This document shows, piece by piece, positions 35,017 to 42,472 of a stretch of 62,073 nt of DNA. A program made the position numbers and the translations under genes. Numbering within the stretch: position 1 is the first letter of the stretch; every line of letters begins with the position of its first letter. The DNA comes from Phycisphaerales bacterium (GTDB lineage Bacteria > Planctomycetota > Phycisphaerae > Phycisphaerales > UBA1924), in contig JABWBB010000011.1 of assembly GCA_013360675.1 (NCBI GenBank), forward strand, positions 1 to 62,073, written 5' to 3'. The notes under the pieces were generated by a model that saw only the letters and a program-made list of their open reading frames with translations, was not told where the DNA came from and did not search any database.

Positions 35017-35415
35017 CTACGAGGCCTTCCGTGCGGCTTCCACCGCGGGGCGGATCGTCTCGTTGTATGCACTGGCCTGGGCCAGCCGAGAGAGCGCCAA
35101 ACGCGTGCGATCGTTCAACCCGCGGAATGTCACGCCCAGTTCCCGCTGGAAGAACCCGGTGCGACGGGCCCAGACCACCTCGCAGCCGATGACCATCGGG
35201 CCGTCGAGCGTTTCGAGCGTCAGGGTGATCGGCTGGTTCAGGGGCGGGGGCTTCTGGCGGGTGCGCACGCGCATCCCGCTGGCCGAGAGATCGCGGATTT
35301 CGCCCAGCGAACACGTTACGTCCTGGCAGAAGACGCGCCCGGCACGCCGACTATTGGTCGGAGCATTGGGGTCCTTCAGGCCCGGCATGTCCTTGGGCGT
35401 GGGCGCATTCATCAT
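35017..35415 (-). CDS. PilZ-domain protein
   Basis: About 132 residues from tandem ATGs at 35415/35412; the frame is open 34 codons further up, but that would overlap the divergent gene. It is a single PilZ domain: RRAGR (a variant of the RxxxR c-di-GMP arginines), then DLSASGMRV (the D/NxSxxG motif), [17 protein letters not shown] full RxxxR is present in form (R-R-A-G-R), so binding is plausible. A c-di-GMP effector could act on motility, polymer export or the GspE MshEN domain, but no link is shown by position. Confidence 0.75.
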   Translation of the reverse strand: MMNAPTPKDMPGLKDPNAPTNSRRAGRVFCQDVTCSLGEIRDLSASGMRVRTRQKPPPLNQPITLTLETLDGPMVIGCEVVWARRTGFFQRELGVTFRGLNDRTRLALSRLAQASAYNETIRPAVEAARKAS

Positions 35416-35494
35416 GAATATTTCGGCCCGCGCACCACACACCTTCAGAAGCTGTGGTACGTTTCTCCCGCTGAACAAGCGAAACGACCCAACC

Positions 35495-36148
35495 ATGAGC
35501 ATCTCGGGCACGCACATCCCGCATATCCACTACACGCCGGAAACTCCGCCCGAAGAGGCCTCGCGCCGGTTCTACGAGATCATGCGACTGCGCCGCAGCG
35601 TGCGCAGCTTCTCGGACCGCCCCGTCCCCGAAGAAGTGATCCGCCTGGCGATCGCTTCGGCGGGCACCGCACCCTCGGGCGCGCACAAGCAGCCGTGGCG
35701 ATTCGTCGCAGTCAGCGATCCGGCGATGAAACGCCAAATCCGTGAAGCCGCCGAGGCCGAAGAGCGAGAGTTCTATTCGCGCCGCGCCGGCAAGGAATGG
35801 CTGGCGGACCTCGAGCCCCTGGGCACCAACGCGAACAAGCCCTTCCTCGAAACCGCCCCCTGGCTCATCGTAGTCTTCAAGATGATGAAGGCCGGCGACG
35901 CGACGCAGGTCTACTACGTCAACGAATCGGTGGGCATTGCCACGGGGTTCCTGATCGCCGCCCTGCACCACGCAGGGTTGGCCACCCTGACGCACACGCC
36001 AAGCCCGATGGGGTTCCTCACGAAACTCCTCGGGAGGGGCGAGCACGAGCGTCCGTTCCTGCTTCTGCCCGTGGGCTACCCCGCCCAGGGGTGCACCGTG
36101 CCCGACCTGACGCGCAAGCCCCTCGACGAGATCATGGTCCGGATCTGA
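35495..36148 (+). CDS. Iodotyrosine-deiodinase-like nitroreductase
   Basis: A 217-residue FMN enzyme of the nitroreductase superfamily. [16 protein letters not shown] and [17 protein letters not shown] match the IYD branch, and the lid keeps the three residues that grip the amino-acid part of halotyrosine in animal IYD: Glu90, Tyr94 and Lys115 (ExxxY then 20 residues to K). [29 protein letters not shown] and [10 protein letters not shown] complete the fold. The probable activity is reductive dehalogenation of halogenated tyrosine or a related phenol. The start was chosen at MSISGTH; upstream codons overlap the PilZ gene. Confidence 0.8.
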   Translation: MSISGTHIPHIHYTPETPPEEASRRFYEIMRLRRSVRSFSDRPVPEEVIRLAIASAGTAPSGAHKQPWRFVAVSDPAMKRQIREAAEAEEREFYSRRAGKEWLADLEPLGTNANKPFLETAPWLIVVFKMMKAGDATQVYYVNESVGIATGFLIAALHHAGLATLTHTPSPMGFLTKLLGRGEHERPFLLLPVGYPAQGCTVPDLTRKPLDEIMVRI

Positions 36149-36183
36149 GTCCCCTCGCACCGCGCGAGGGCCTCGGGTAGCCT

Positions 36184-37338
36184 GTGGGCGTGAACGAAGA
36201 ACGCCCTGACAAGAAAACCAGCGGGGCGGCACGGCGTAAACGCCGCAAGGCCGCCCAGCGCCACGCCCCGGGCACCTCGCCGGGCACGATCACCGTGAGC
36301 GCCTCGGCGCAGCGCCCCGTGATCGAGGCGATCGCCTTCGGGCCGGGGGAGTACGCCAAGCACCAGGGCCTGAGCCCCGAGGCCGCCCACGCGCTCGTGG
36401 GCACTCATCCGGTGGTATGGATCAATGTCACGGGGCTGGGTGATGCGAAGATCATCGAGCAGGTCGGCGATCTGTTTCGGCTGCATCGCCTTGCGCTCGA
36501 AGACGCCGTCCATACGCACCAGCGCCCCAAGATCGAGGAGTATCCCGACCGGCTGTTCATCGTCTTTCGCGCGCCCGAGCCGCCCGAGCGCGGGGCGGCC
36601 CCCGCCCCCGAGCCGGGCCAGGTCGGCACCGAACAAATCGCAATGTTCCTGGGCCCAGGGTTCGTGCTCACCTTCCAGGAGGGGCACGCCGACTGCTTCG
36701 AGCCCGTGCGCGTGCGAGCCCGCGGCGGCAAGGGGCGCATGCGCAATCAAGGGCCCGATTACCTCGCCTACGCCCTGCTCGACGCGGCGACCGACGCCTT
36801 CTTCCCGGTGCTCGATTCGATGCGCGATCGCATCGACGCGATCGAACAGGACATCCACGCCCACGCCCCCAAAGACGCCATCGCCCGCATCTACGAGATC
36901 CGCCATGACCTGGCCAATCTGCGCCGGGCGATCTGGCCTCTGCGCGATGTGCTCAACGCGCTGGTGCGCGACCCTTCGACGCTCATCGGCCCCGAGGCCC
37001 GCGTCTTCCTGCGCGATTGCTACGACCACACCGCCCAACTGATGGACCTGGTCGAGGGCTGCCGCGATTCGACCTCGGGCCTGATGGATCTGCACCTGGG
37101 CATGGCCTCGGCGCGCATGAACGAGGTGATGAAGGTCCTCACCGTCATCGCCACGCTCTTCATGCCTCTCACGTTCATCGTGGGGGTCTACGGCATGAAC
37201 TTCGACCGCGCCTCGCCTCTCAACATGCCCGAACTGGGCTGGTCGTACGGGTACCTCTTCGCGCTGGGCCTGTGCGCGATCAGCACCCTCATCCTCTTCA
37301 TCTACTTCCGACGCAAGGGCTGGCTGGGCGGGCGTTAG
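36184..37338 (+). CDS. corA: CorA family Mg2+/Co2+ transporter
   Basis: 384 residues from a GTG (a second GTG at 36190). After a basic, disordered N-terminus it has the CorA cytoplasmic domain (HPVVWINVTGLGDAKIIEQV, HRLALEDAVHTHQRPKIEEY), a long helix (ARIYEIRHDLANLRRAIWPL), then two C-terminal helices with the YGMNF signature loop (GMN selectivity motif) and a basic tail. It forms a pentameric inner-membrane channel. It converges on the universal stress gene 13 bases downstream. Confidence 0.92.
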   Translation: MGVNEERPDKKTSGAARRKRRKAAQRHAPGTSPGTITVSASAQRPVIEAIAFGPGEYAKHQGLSPEAAHALVGTHPVVWINVTGLGDAKIIEQVGDLFRLHRLALEDAVHTHQRPKIEEYPDRLFIVFRAPEPPERGAAPAPEPGQVGTEQIAMFLGPGFVLTFQEGHADCFEPVRVRARGGKGRMRNQGPDYLAYALLDAATDAFFPVLDSMRDRIDAIEQDIHAHAPKDAIARIYEIRHDLANLRRAIWPLRDVLNALVRDPSTLIGPEARVFLRDCYDHTAQLMDLVEGCRDSTSGLMDLHLGMASARMNEVMKVLTVIATLFMPLTFIVGVYGMNFDRASPLNMPELGWSYGYLFALGLCAISTLILFIYFRRKGWLGGR

Positions 37339-37351
37339 AGATCGGCGGGCG

Positions 37352-38254
37352 TCAGACCGCCGCGTCCACAGGCTTCACCGCGAGGATCGAGCACCCGGCC
37401 TGGCGCAGCACGCGCTCGGCGGTGCTCCCGAGAAGCACCTCGCGCAGGTTCGTCTTGCCGCGGGTGCCGATCACCACCAGTTCCGCGCCCGATTGCTTGG
37501 CGTACTCGACCAGCCCGGCGCCGTGGCTGGCGTTGGCCACCAGCTCAAACCGGGGGCTGGTCCACTGCACCTGCGGATCATCGGGCCGGCAGAACTCTTC
37601 GAGCTTCGTCCGAAGGCTGTCGCGGTGGCGGGCCTGCGCCTCGGGGCTGGTGTCCACGCCGCTGGGCTTGAAGAAGAACCCACTCGACGGCGCACGATAA
37701 ACATGCACCGCGTGGACGTGCGCGTTGTCCTGGGCGGCGAGGCGCATCGCGTTGCGCAGCGCATCGCGCGACGTTTCCGAGAAGTCGATCCCCACGACAA
37801 TCTGCTTGAACGCCCCCGTCTGGCCCGGGTGCACCAGCAGCACCCGTGAGGCGGCCCGGCGCACCAACTGGCCCGCCAGCGTCCCCACGCCCCGGTCGTG
37901 AGTGATGCCGTGCGCGCCCAGCACCAGCAGGTCCGCCTTGCGGTCGCGGCAGCGGCGCATCAACTCGATCATCGGGTTGTTGATCGCCACGGCGAAGTCC
38001 GCGGGCTTCTTCTCGCCCATCCCCTGGGTGAACTCGTCCCAGGCCTTGGTGGCGTCGTTGACGAGCCCGCGCTCGATCTCCTGCACCATGGGCGAGAGGC
38101 TTTCCTGCAGTTCCACCATGACCAGCGTGTCGATCACGTGCACCACGTGCACCTTGGCGCGGTTCCACGCGCTCAGGCGAAGGGCCTGCACCATGGCGTC
38201 CTTCGAGCACGCCGTGAAGTCCACCCCGACGACGATTGATTGCAGGCGATCCAT
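37352..38254 (-). CDS. Tandem universal stress protein (UspA)
   Basis: 300 residues from the ATG after AAGGAG; upstream codons add nothing. Two UspA domains lie in tandem. The first runs IVVGVDFTACSKDAMVQA to LLVLGAHGITHDRGVGTLAG; the second runs IVVGIDFSETSRDALRNA to LVVIGTRGKTNLREVLLGST. Both keep the G-x2-G-x9-G-S/T-like ATP-binding loop in part; the second is the better match. Likely a stress-responsive cytoplasmic nucleotide-binding protein. Confidence 0.9.
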   Translation of the reverse strand: MDRLQSIVVGVDFTACSKDAMVQALRLSAWNRAKVHVVHVIDTLVMVELQESLSPMVQEIERGLVNDATKAWDEFTQGMGEKKPADFAVAINNPMIELMRRCRDRKADLLVLGAHGITHDRGVGTLAGQLVRRAASRVLLVHPGQTGAFKQIVVGIDFSETSRDALRNAMRLAAQDNAHVHAVHVYRAPSSGFFFKPSGVDTSPEAQARHRDSLRTKLEEFCRPDDPQVQWTSPRFELVANASHGAGLVEYAKQSGAELVVIGTRGKTNLREVLLGSTAERVLRQAGCSILAVKPVDAAV

Positions 38255-38306
38255 AATGGCTCCTTGCGGAATGAGGGCGGACACGACGCGCCCGCATCAT
38301 CCTACG

Positions 38307-38336
38307 CCCCATTCTGGAGGCGTTGCTCCAGATGGG
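38307..38336. repeat. Inverted repeat between divergent usp and PH-domain genes
   Basis: CCCCATTCTGGAG and CTCCAGATGGG form a stem of about 11 bp, with small bulges, around a 6-base loop. It lies 53 bases before the Usp start and 79 before the PH-domain gene. It could be an operator for either gene or a transcript hairpin. Nothing in the sequence decides this. Confidence 0.4.
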
Positions 38337-38414
38337 CAGAGAGTCAAGGACTATGGGCGTTGGCAATGGGTCGAGGGGTAAAAGATGAAGGGGCAGGTTC
38401 CGTAGACTGCTCTC

Positions 38415-38942
38415 ATGGCACAGCCCAGCAGCCCGCCCTTCACCCCCGCGGCGATTACCCAGCCCGCCCCGGTCCTCCTCTCTTATTACATCCTGGTTGC
38501 CCTCGCCTCGCTGATCGCGTTCCCGATCACGATGCCCATGCTCTACTTCCGCTACCACACCATGCGGTACCGCTTCGACGACGAGGGGATCAGCATGTCG
38601 TGGGGCATTCTCTTCCGGCGTGAAATCAACCTCACGTACCGGCGCATCCAGGACATCCATGTCACGCGCAACATTTTCCAGCGATGGCTGGGCCTGGCCA
38701 CGGTCGCCATCCAGACCGCCTCGGGCAGCGCAACGCCCGAGATGAGCATCGAGGGTGTGCTCGAGTTCGAGGCCCTGCGTGATTACCTCTACGCCCAGAT
38801 GCGTGGCGCCAAGGGCGATGCTCCGTCCGCCCCCGCCAGCGATTCGTCGCCCGACGAGAGCGCAAGATTGCTCCGCCAGATCGCCGATGACCTCGCCGCC
38901 GTGCGGGTCGCACTATCCGCCAAGGGGGAGAGCCCCCGATGA
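38415..38942 (+). CDS. Membrane protein with bacterial PH domain (bPH2), first of pair
   Basis: This 175-residue protein has one hydrophobic helix (VLLSYYILVALASLIAFPIT) followed by a bPH2-type domain: RYRFDDEGISMSWGILFRREINL, YRRIQDIHVTRNIFQRWLGL, ATVAIQTASGS. This is the YdbS/YdbT-like pattern. The C-terminal ~50 residues are Ala/Ser-rich with a short helix (ARLLRQIADDLAAV). The function of such proteins is largely unknown; some protect against bacteriocin stress. The stop overlaps the next start by 4 bases. Confidence 0.7.
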   Translation: MAQPSSPPFTPAAITQPAPVLLSYYILVALASLIAFPITMPMLYFRYHTMRYRFDDEGISMSWGILFRREINLTYRRIQDIHVTRNIFQRWLGLATVAIQTASGSATPEMSIEGVLEFEALRDYLYAQMRGAKGDAPSAPASDSSPDESARLLRQIADDLAAVRVALSAKGESPR

Positions 38943-39652
38943 ACACCACCTGGATGTACGAAGGCGTGTGGGGCCTGCTGACGTCGTGGTTCCGCGTGCC
39001 GCGTGAGGCGCCGGTCCTGCCCAGCGTGGGCGGCGAAGCCATCAAGGCATTCCGGCCAGACCCCGGCTATCTGCGGTACCTCAAGGTCATGTTCTGGATC
39101 GTGCTGCTGGTGATCGATCTGCTGGCGGTCTTCGTGTGGATCATCATCACGTCGGTCTCCCCCGTTGCGGGCGCGATCCTGTTCCTTCCCGCGCTGCTCA
39201 TCATCGTCGTGCCCGATGTCATCGCCTATGTCGCGATCCATCTCCGCTACGACACCACGTGGTACGTCATGAGCTTGCGCAGCATCCGGCTGCGACGCGG
39301 CGTGTGGGTCATCGCCGAGACCACCATCACCTTCGAGAACATCCAGAACATCACCATCCAGCAGGGGCCCTTGCAGCGCCACTTTGGCATCGCCGATATC
39401 AAGCTCAGCACTGCGGGGGGCGGCTCCGCCGGCCCGCACGGGCATGGCAGCACCTCGCACCAGGGTCTCATCCAGGGCATCGCCAATGCACAGGCCCTCC
39501 GCGACCAGATCGAGGCGAAGGTCCGCGCCTCGCGCTCGGCGGGTCTGGGTGACGACAAGGAGCCAGCGGGCGATGCTCCCCCGGATCGCCTGGTTGCCCT
39601 TCGTCGGGTCGCCGACGAGGCCAGGGGCCTCCGGGCCGCTCTGGGGGCTTGA
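38939..39652 (+). CDS. Membrane protein with bacterial PH domain (bPH2), second of pair
   Basis: This 237-residue protein has two hydrophobic helices (about residues 44-65 and 67-100), then a bPH2 domain with WYVMSLRSIRLRRGVWVI, FENIQNITIQQGPLQRHFG and IADIKLSTAGGG, ending in a Gly/His-rich loop and a C-terminal helical tail (LVALRRVADEARGL). It resembles its upstream neighbour, with which it is translationally coupled, and the two probably form a membrane complex. YdbS/YdbT in Bacillus have the same pairing. Confidence 0.7.
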   Translation: MNTTWMYEGVWGLLTSWFRVPREAPVLPSVGGEAIKAFRPDPGYLRYLKVMFWIVLLVIDLLAVFVWIIITSVSPVAGAILFLPALLIIVVPDVIAYVAIHLRYDTTWYVMSLRSIRLRRGVWVIAETTITFENIQNITIQQGPLQRHFGIADIKLSTAGGGSAGPHGHGSTSHQGLIQGIANAQALRDQIEAKVRASRSAGLGDDKEPAGDAPPDRLVALRRVADEARGLRAALGA

Positions 39653-39771
39653 TCCCAAACCCAGGGCGAGCGCGCTGGGACGCACGGGCGAACAACCGCC
39701 GGTACGCTTCGTGACGGGCGTGCGGGGTGAAGCCTGTGTCCCAGTCCCTCGTCCAGTCCCGCCCACGCACG

Positions 39772-40416
39772 ATGCCTCACGATCCACCGATCAATCACCC
39801 AACATTCGCGGACACGCTGGGCGAATTGGCGCACCGGGCCTCGCTGGGGGATCGGGACGCATTCGACCAGATTCACGCGCGCCTGGCGGGGGGTGTGCGC
39901 CAGTTGTTTCTCAAGCGGCTGGGCGCTCGGGCGGACCTCGCGGACGATCTGGCCCAGCGGGCCTTCCTGGCGGCTTGGACCGCCATCTCAAGCGGGCGAT
40001 ACGACCCCACGCGTTCGGCGGCGTCGACGTTCATCTACGCCATCAGCCTGAAGATCTGGCTGCAGCACCTGCGGGCGGAGGGTCGCCGCTCGCGTCGTGA
40101 GGGGCCAGACGAGGCGGCCCTGGCAGCAGCGGCCGGGGGGGACGAGGTTGACCAGGGCCCGGCGATGGCCGAGTTGCTCCAGGTGGTCCGCGACAGCCTC
40201 TCAGGTGCGCACGAAGACCTGACATCACAGGAACGGCAGATTCTCCGGTGTGTCGCCGAGGGGGACTCGGACCGTGCCCTGGCCAAGCGGCTGGGGCTGG
40301 CCCCGAGCACGGCCAACGCCAAGAAGAACGCCGCATTCGAAAAACTACGGCGGATTCTCGGAGCACGCGGTTTCCGCGCCGATTCGGGCGAGCAGACGGA
40401 CACCGACGGGGAATAA
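39772..40416 (+). CDS. ECF-type RNA polymerase sigma factor
   Basis: About 214 residues from ATG 39772 (GTGs at 39727 and 39739 are alternatives). Region 2 is DRDAFDQIHARLAGGVRQLF with DLADDLAQRAFLAAWTAI (core binding and -10). Region 4 is LTSQERQILRCVAEGDSDRALAKRLG with a helix-turn-helix (LAPSTANAKKNAAFEKLRRI). Region 3 is missing, as in ECF sigma factors. A membrane protein gene follows 42 bases later, as for sigma/anti-sigma pairs. It may read the sigma-E-like promoter at 6697-6727, but that is a guess. Confidence 0.85.
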   Translation: MPHDPPINHPTFADTLGELAHRASLGDRDAFDQIHARLAGGVRQLFLKRLGARADLADDLAQRAFLAAWTAISSGRYDPTRSAASTFIYAISLKIWLQHLRAEGRRSRREGPDEAALAAAAGGDEVDQGPAMAELLQVVRDSLSGAHEDLTSQERQILRCVAEGDSDRALAKRLGLAPSTANAKKNAAFEKLRRILGARGFRADSGEQTDTDGE

Positions 40417-40458
40417 ACCAGCGTGGGCCAGCATGATGGCCTGGACGGGGGGCGAGCC

Positions 40459-41115
40459 ATGAACGACCGCGATCTGCAGGCACTTCTCACGTTCGCGCTC
40501 GAAGCCGAGGCCTTCGAGCGTGATGCGCTGCGTCCGGCGTCGATCCCGATCTGGCGTCGCCCGTGGGTCTGGGGAGGCCTGGCGGCGGCCGCCGCCCTGG
40601 CCATCGCCATCCCGATGCTGATCCCCGCGCCCGCACCGGCCTTTGATCCGTCGAACGTGGCGCGGGTACAGCCGGTCGCGGCACGCACTCTTTCGGATGA
40701 TGACCTCAACGCGATCCAGCGGGCGCTGGGCGAGATGCTCTCCGACCCCACGAAGGTCGAGGGAAACCTCGCCATGGTGATCGCGATCGTCCGGGGCGAT
40801 CAGGGTGAATGCGAGTGCGTCCACTGGCGTCGCCACCAACTGCCCGCGGGCAAGGCCCTGGCCGACCTCAGCCGCAACGAACTCCTGCGCCTGGGCATGC
40901 AGGATTCGTGCCCGGCGAGCACCGACCGCCTGCTGGTGGTGGGGGTGGCCTGCGATGAGATCCCGCTCGACGGGCGATTGGCGGGGCAACTGGCCGCCTG
41001 TGTCGACGTGGGCGAGACCTGCGGGGATACGGCGACGTGCTACGCCTCGCGCGCGCTGGCCTGTCTGCCCGATGACGCCACGGTCGTGGCAGCCACGCTC
41101 GCGATGTCGCGCTGA
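40459..41115 (+). CDS. Cysteine-rich membrane protein, probable anti-sigma factor
   Basis: 218 residues. A short cytoplasmic start (MNDRDLQALLTFALEAEAF) precedes one helix (about residues 31-53) and an extracytoplasmic domain. That domain has eight cysteines: GECECVHW, DSCPAS, VACDE, AACVD, ETCGD, ATCYA and LACLP. No H-x3-C-x2-C zinc anti-sigma motif is present, and the cytoplasmic part is only ~30 residues, small for a classical anti-sigma domain. Position after the sigma gene suggests regulation of it, with the Cys domain perhaps sensing metal or redox state. The ATG is preceded by GGGGGGC. Confidence 0.5.
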   Translation: MNDRDLQALLTFALEAEAFERDALRPASIPIWRRPWVWGGLAAAAALAIAIPMLIPAPAPAFDPSNVARVQPVAARTLSDDDLNAIQRALGEMLSDPTKVEGNLAMVIAIVRGDQGECECVHWRRHQLPAGKALADLSRNELLRLGMQDSCPASTDRLLVVGVACDEIPLDGRLAGQLAACVDVGETCGDTATCYASRALACLPDDATVVAATLAMSR

Positions 41116-41282
41116 GCGCATGCCTGATAACTCGGGCCATGTTTTGTCGGCGCAGATCGCGTTGTCGTTACAGGGTGACGATCCCGTATCGATGAACCTC
41201 GCGTGTGCTGGCATCGGGCACGCTGTATTCGACCTTCTCTCTAATGGCATGCGCGGGAGCATGCGCATGCGGGGAGGGGTTG

Positions 41283-41633
41283 ATGGAGCGTTCACTGGGC
41301 AATCTCGTGGTCGTGGGGATGCTCGCCGCGGCGGGCTGGTTCCTCCACGCCCAGTGGGAAGAGGGTCGCCCGGCGTGTGAGCGTGGACGGGCGGCGATGT
41401 CGGCCGGAGATTACGAGACGGCGGCGGCCTGGCTCGAGCGGGCCCGGGCTGAGGATCCCGCCGACATGAGTGTTTCGCTCTCGCTGGCCGAGTGCTACGA
41501 CAAGCTCGGGCGCAAGGATTCCGCGGTGCAGGCGTACCGAAGGGTCGAGGGCGTGCTGCTCGAGCCGTCGAACTCGGTGACGCTCCAGCGCCATAAGCAG
41601 CGCTTCAGCACGCTGCGGGCCGAGGGGTACTGA
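41283..41633 (+). CDS. Small membrane-anchored TPR protein
   Basis: 116 residues from the ATG after GGGGAGGGG; the longer upstream frame has no support. An N-terminal helix (LGNLVVVGMLAAAGWFL) is followed by about two TPR-like repeats (ERGRAAMSAGDYETAAAWLE; SLAECYDKLGRKDSAVQAY). Possibly a scaffold in the envelope; no function is known. The leader holds two copies of GCATGCGC (41247-41254 and 41259-41266). Confidence 0.6.
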   Translation: MERSLGNLVVVGMLAAAGWFLHAQWEEGRPACERGRAAMSAGDYETAAAWLERARAEDPADMSVSLSLAECYDKLGRKDSAVQAYRRVEGVLLEPSNSVTLQRHKQRFSTLRAEGY

Positions 41634-41652
41634 CCTGCATGGGGCGTTCCGC

Positions 41653-41826
41653 TCAGCGGAGGATGCGCCACAAGGCGTGGATCAGGCCGGGCACGTAGAA
41701 CATCAGCGTCAGGACGATGCTGAGGATGAAGTGAAGCCCGACGCCATCCTTGAGCAGGACCCCAAGGGGTGGGATCAGGATCGCGATGATGACGAGCAGG
41801 AGTTTGTTCGTTTCGTCGTTGGCCAT
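41653..41826 (-). CDS. YqaE/Pmp3 family small membrane protein
   Basis: This 57-residue ORF is real by family match. MANDETNKLLLVIIAILIPP is followed by LGVLLKDGVGLHFILSI, and after it comes VLTLMFYVPGLIHALWRIL. This is the two-helix Pmp3/YqaE (UPF0057) plan with a conserved PPLGV turn and a GLIHALW end. Members are often induced by salt, cold or envelope stress and sit in the inner membrane. GGAGG lies five bases upstream of the ATG. It follows the DinB gene on the same strand, 31 bases downstream. Confidence 0.88.
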   Translation of the reverse strand: MANDETNKLLLVIIAILIPPLGVLLKDGVGLHFILSIVLTLMFYVPGLIHALWRILR

Positions 41827-41857
41827 GTTGCCTCCGGTGTGATGCCCCGCGATCGGA

Positions 41858-42346
41858 TCAGCCCGCGCGGGCCAATCGCTTGATGAGCTGGATCTGACCC
41901 GTGTGATAGAGGTCGTGGGCGGCGATCCCGGCGATCAGCACGCCGTAGCGGTTCTTGCGGTTCGGGATCAGCTTGGGATAGTCGTTTGGATCAACGCGAT
42001 CGACCGCCTTGCGCAGCAGCGTATGGATGCGCTTGAGCAGGGCGATGTCCTCGCGCCAGGCGCGGATCGTCGGCTTGGCCGGGGGAGAGGGCCAGTTGCT
42101 GGGCGTGCGGTCGAAGGCGGGGGGCTCTTCGCCCGTGAGTGCGCGCACGACCGCGTGTTTCCAATACGCGCAGTGGAGCACGTGCTCCCAGATGCATTTG
42201 CGCCCGGGGCCCGGGCGCCAGAGGGCTTCCTTGAGCGTGAGCCCTCGGATCGAGCCGGTGAGTGTCGCCCCCTGCCAGCCTTTGCCGGTGAATGCGGAAT
42301 TGATCACGAGCCTGGTGAAGGCCGGTGCGGCGTGCGGGGTTCCCAT
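41858..42346 (-). CDS. DinB-like protein
   Basis: About 162 residues from ATG 42346 (TTG 42355 is an alternative). The four-helix DinB fold shows at KCIWEHVLHCAYWKHAVV, a His-containing helix, WREDIALLKRIHTLLRKAV and GIAAHDLYHTGQIQLIKRL. The three metal-ligand His positions seem kept (EHVLH, AAHDLYH). DinB/YfiT proteins bind metal and some transfer thiols; the substrate is unknown. It precedes the yqaE gene on the minus strand, a probable two-gene stress operon. Confidence 0.75.
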   Translation of the reverse strand: MGTPHAAPAFTRLVINSAFTGKGWQGATLTGSIRGLTLKEALWRPGPGRKCIWEHVLHCAYWKHAVVRALTGEEPPAFDRTPSNWPSPPAKPTIRAWREDIALLKRIHTLLRKAVDRVDPNDYPKLIPNRKNRYGVLIAGIAAHDLYHTGQIQLIKRLARAG

Positions 42347-42435
42347 GGGTGCCAAGTCCAGCGTGTTGGACGGGATTTGTCAAGGCGAGGTCCGGGGTGG
42401 TCGGAACTCCACGCGGCGGGTAGGCTGTGCGGCCC

Positions 42436-42456
42436 GCGCGGGGCATCTCCCCGCGC
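42436..42456 (+). promoter_or_regulatory. Hairpin in the leader of the OPT gene
   Basis: A perfect 8-bp stem (GCGCGGGG / CCCCGCGC) with loop CATCT ends 16 bases before the ATG, just ahead of the weak ribosome site CGAGGACA. It could influence translation start or mRNA stability. It could also be a plain GC-rich feature. Confidence 0.3.
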
Positions 42457-42472
42457 CGGACGCGAGGACACG

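Noticed and set aside
41903..42472. 190-residue N-terminal extension of the OPT transporter
   Set aside because: It covers the DinB gene on the other strand and has no transporter-like sequence; the ATG at 42473 fits the family.
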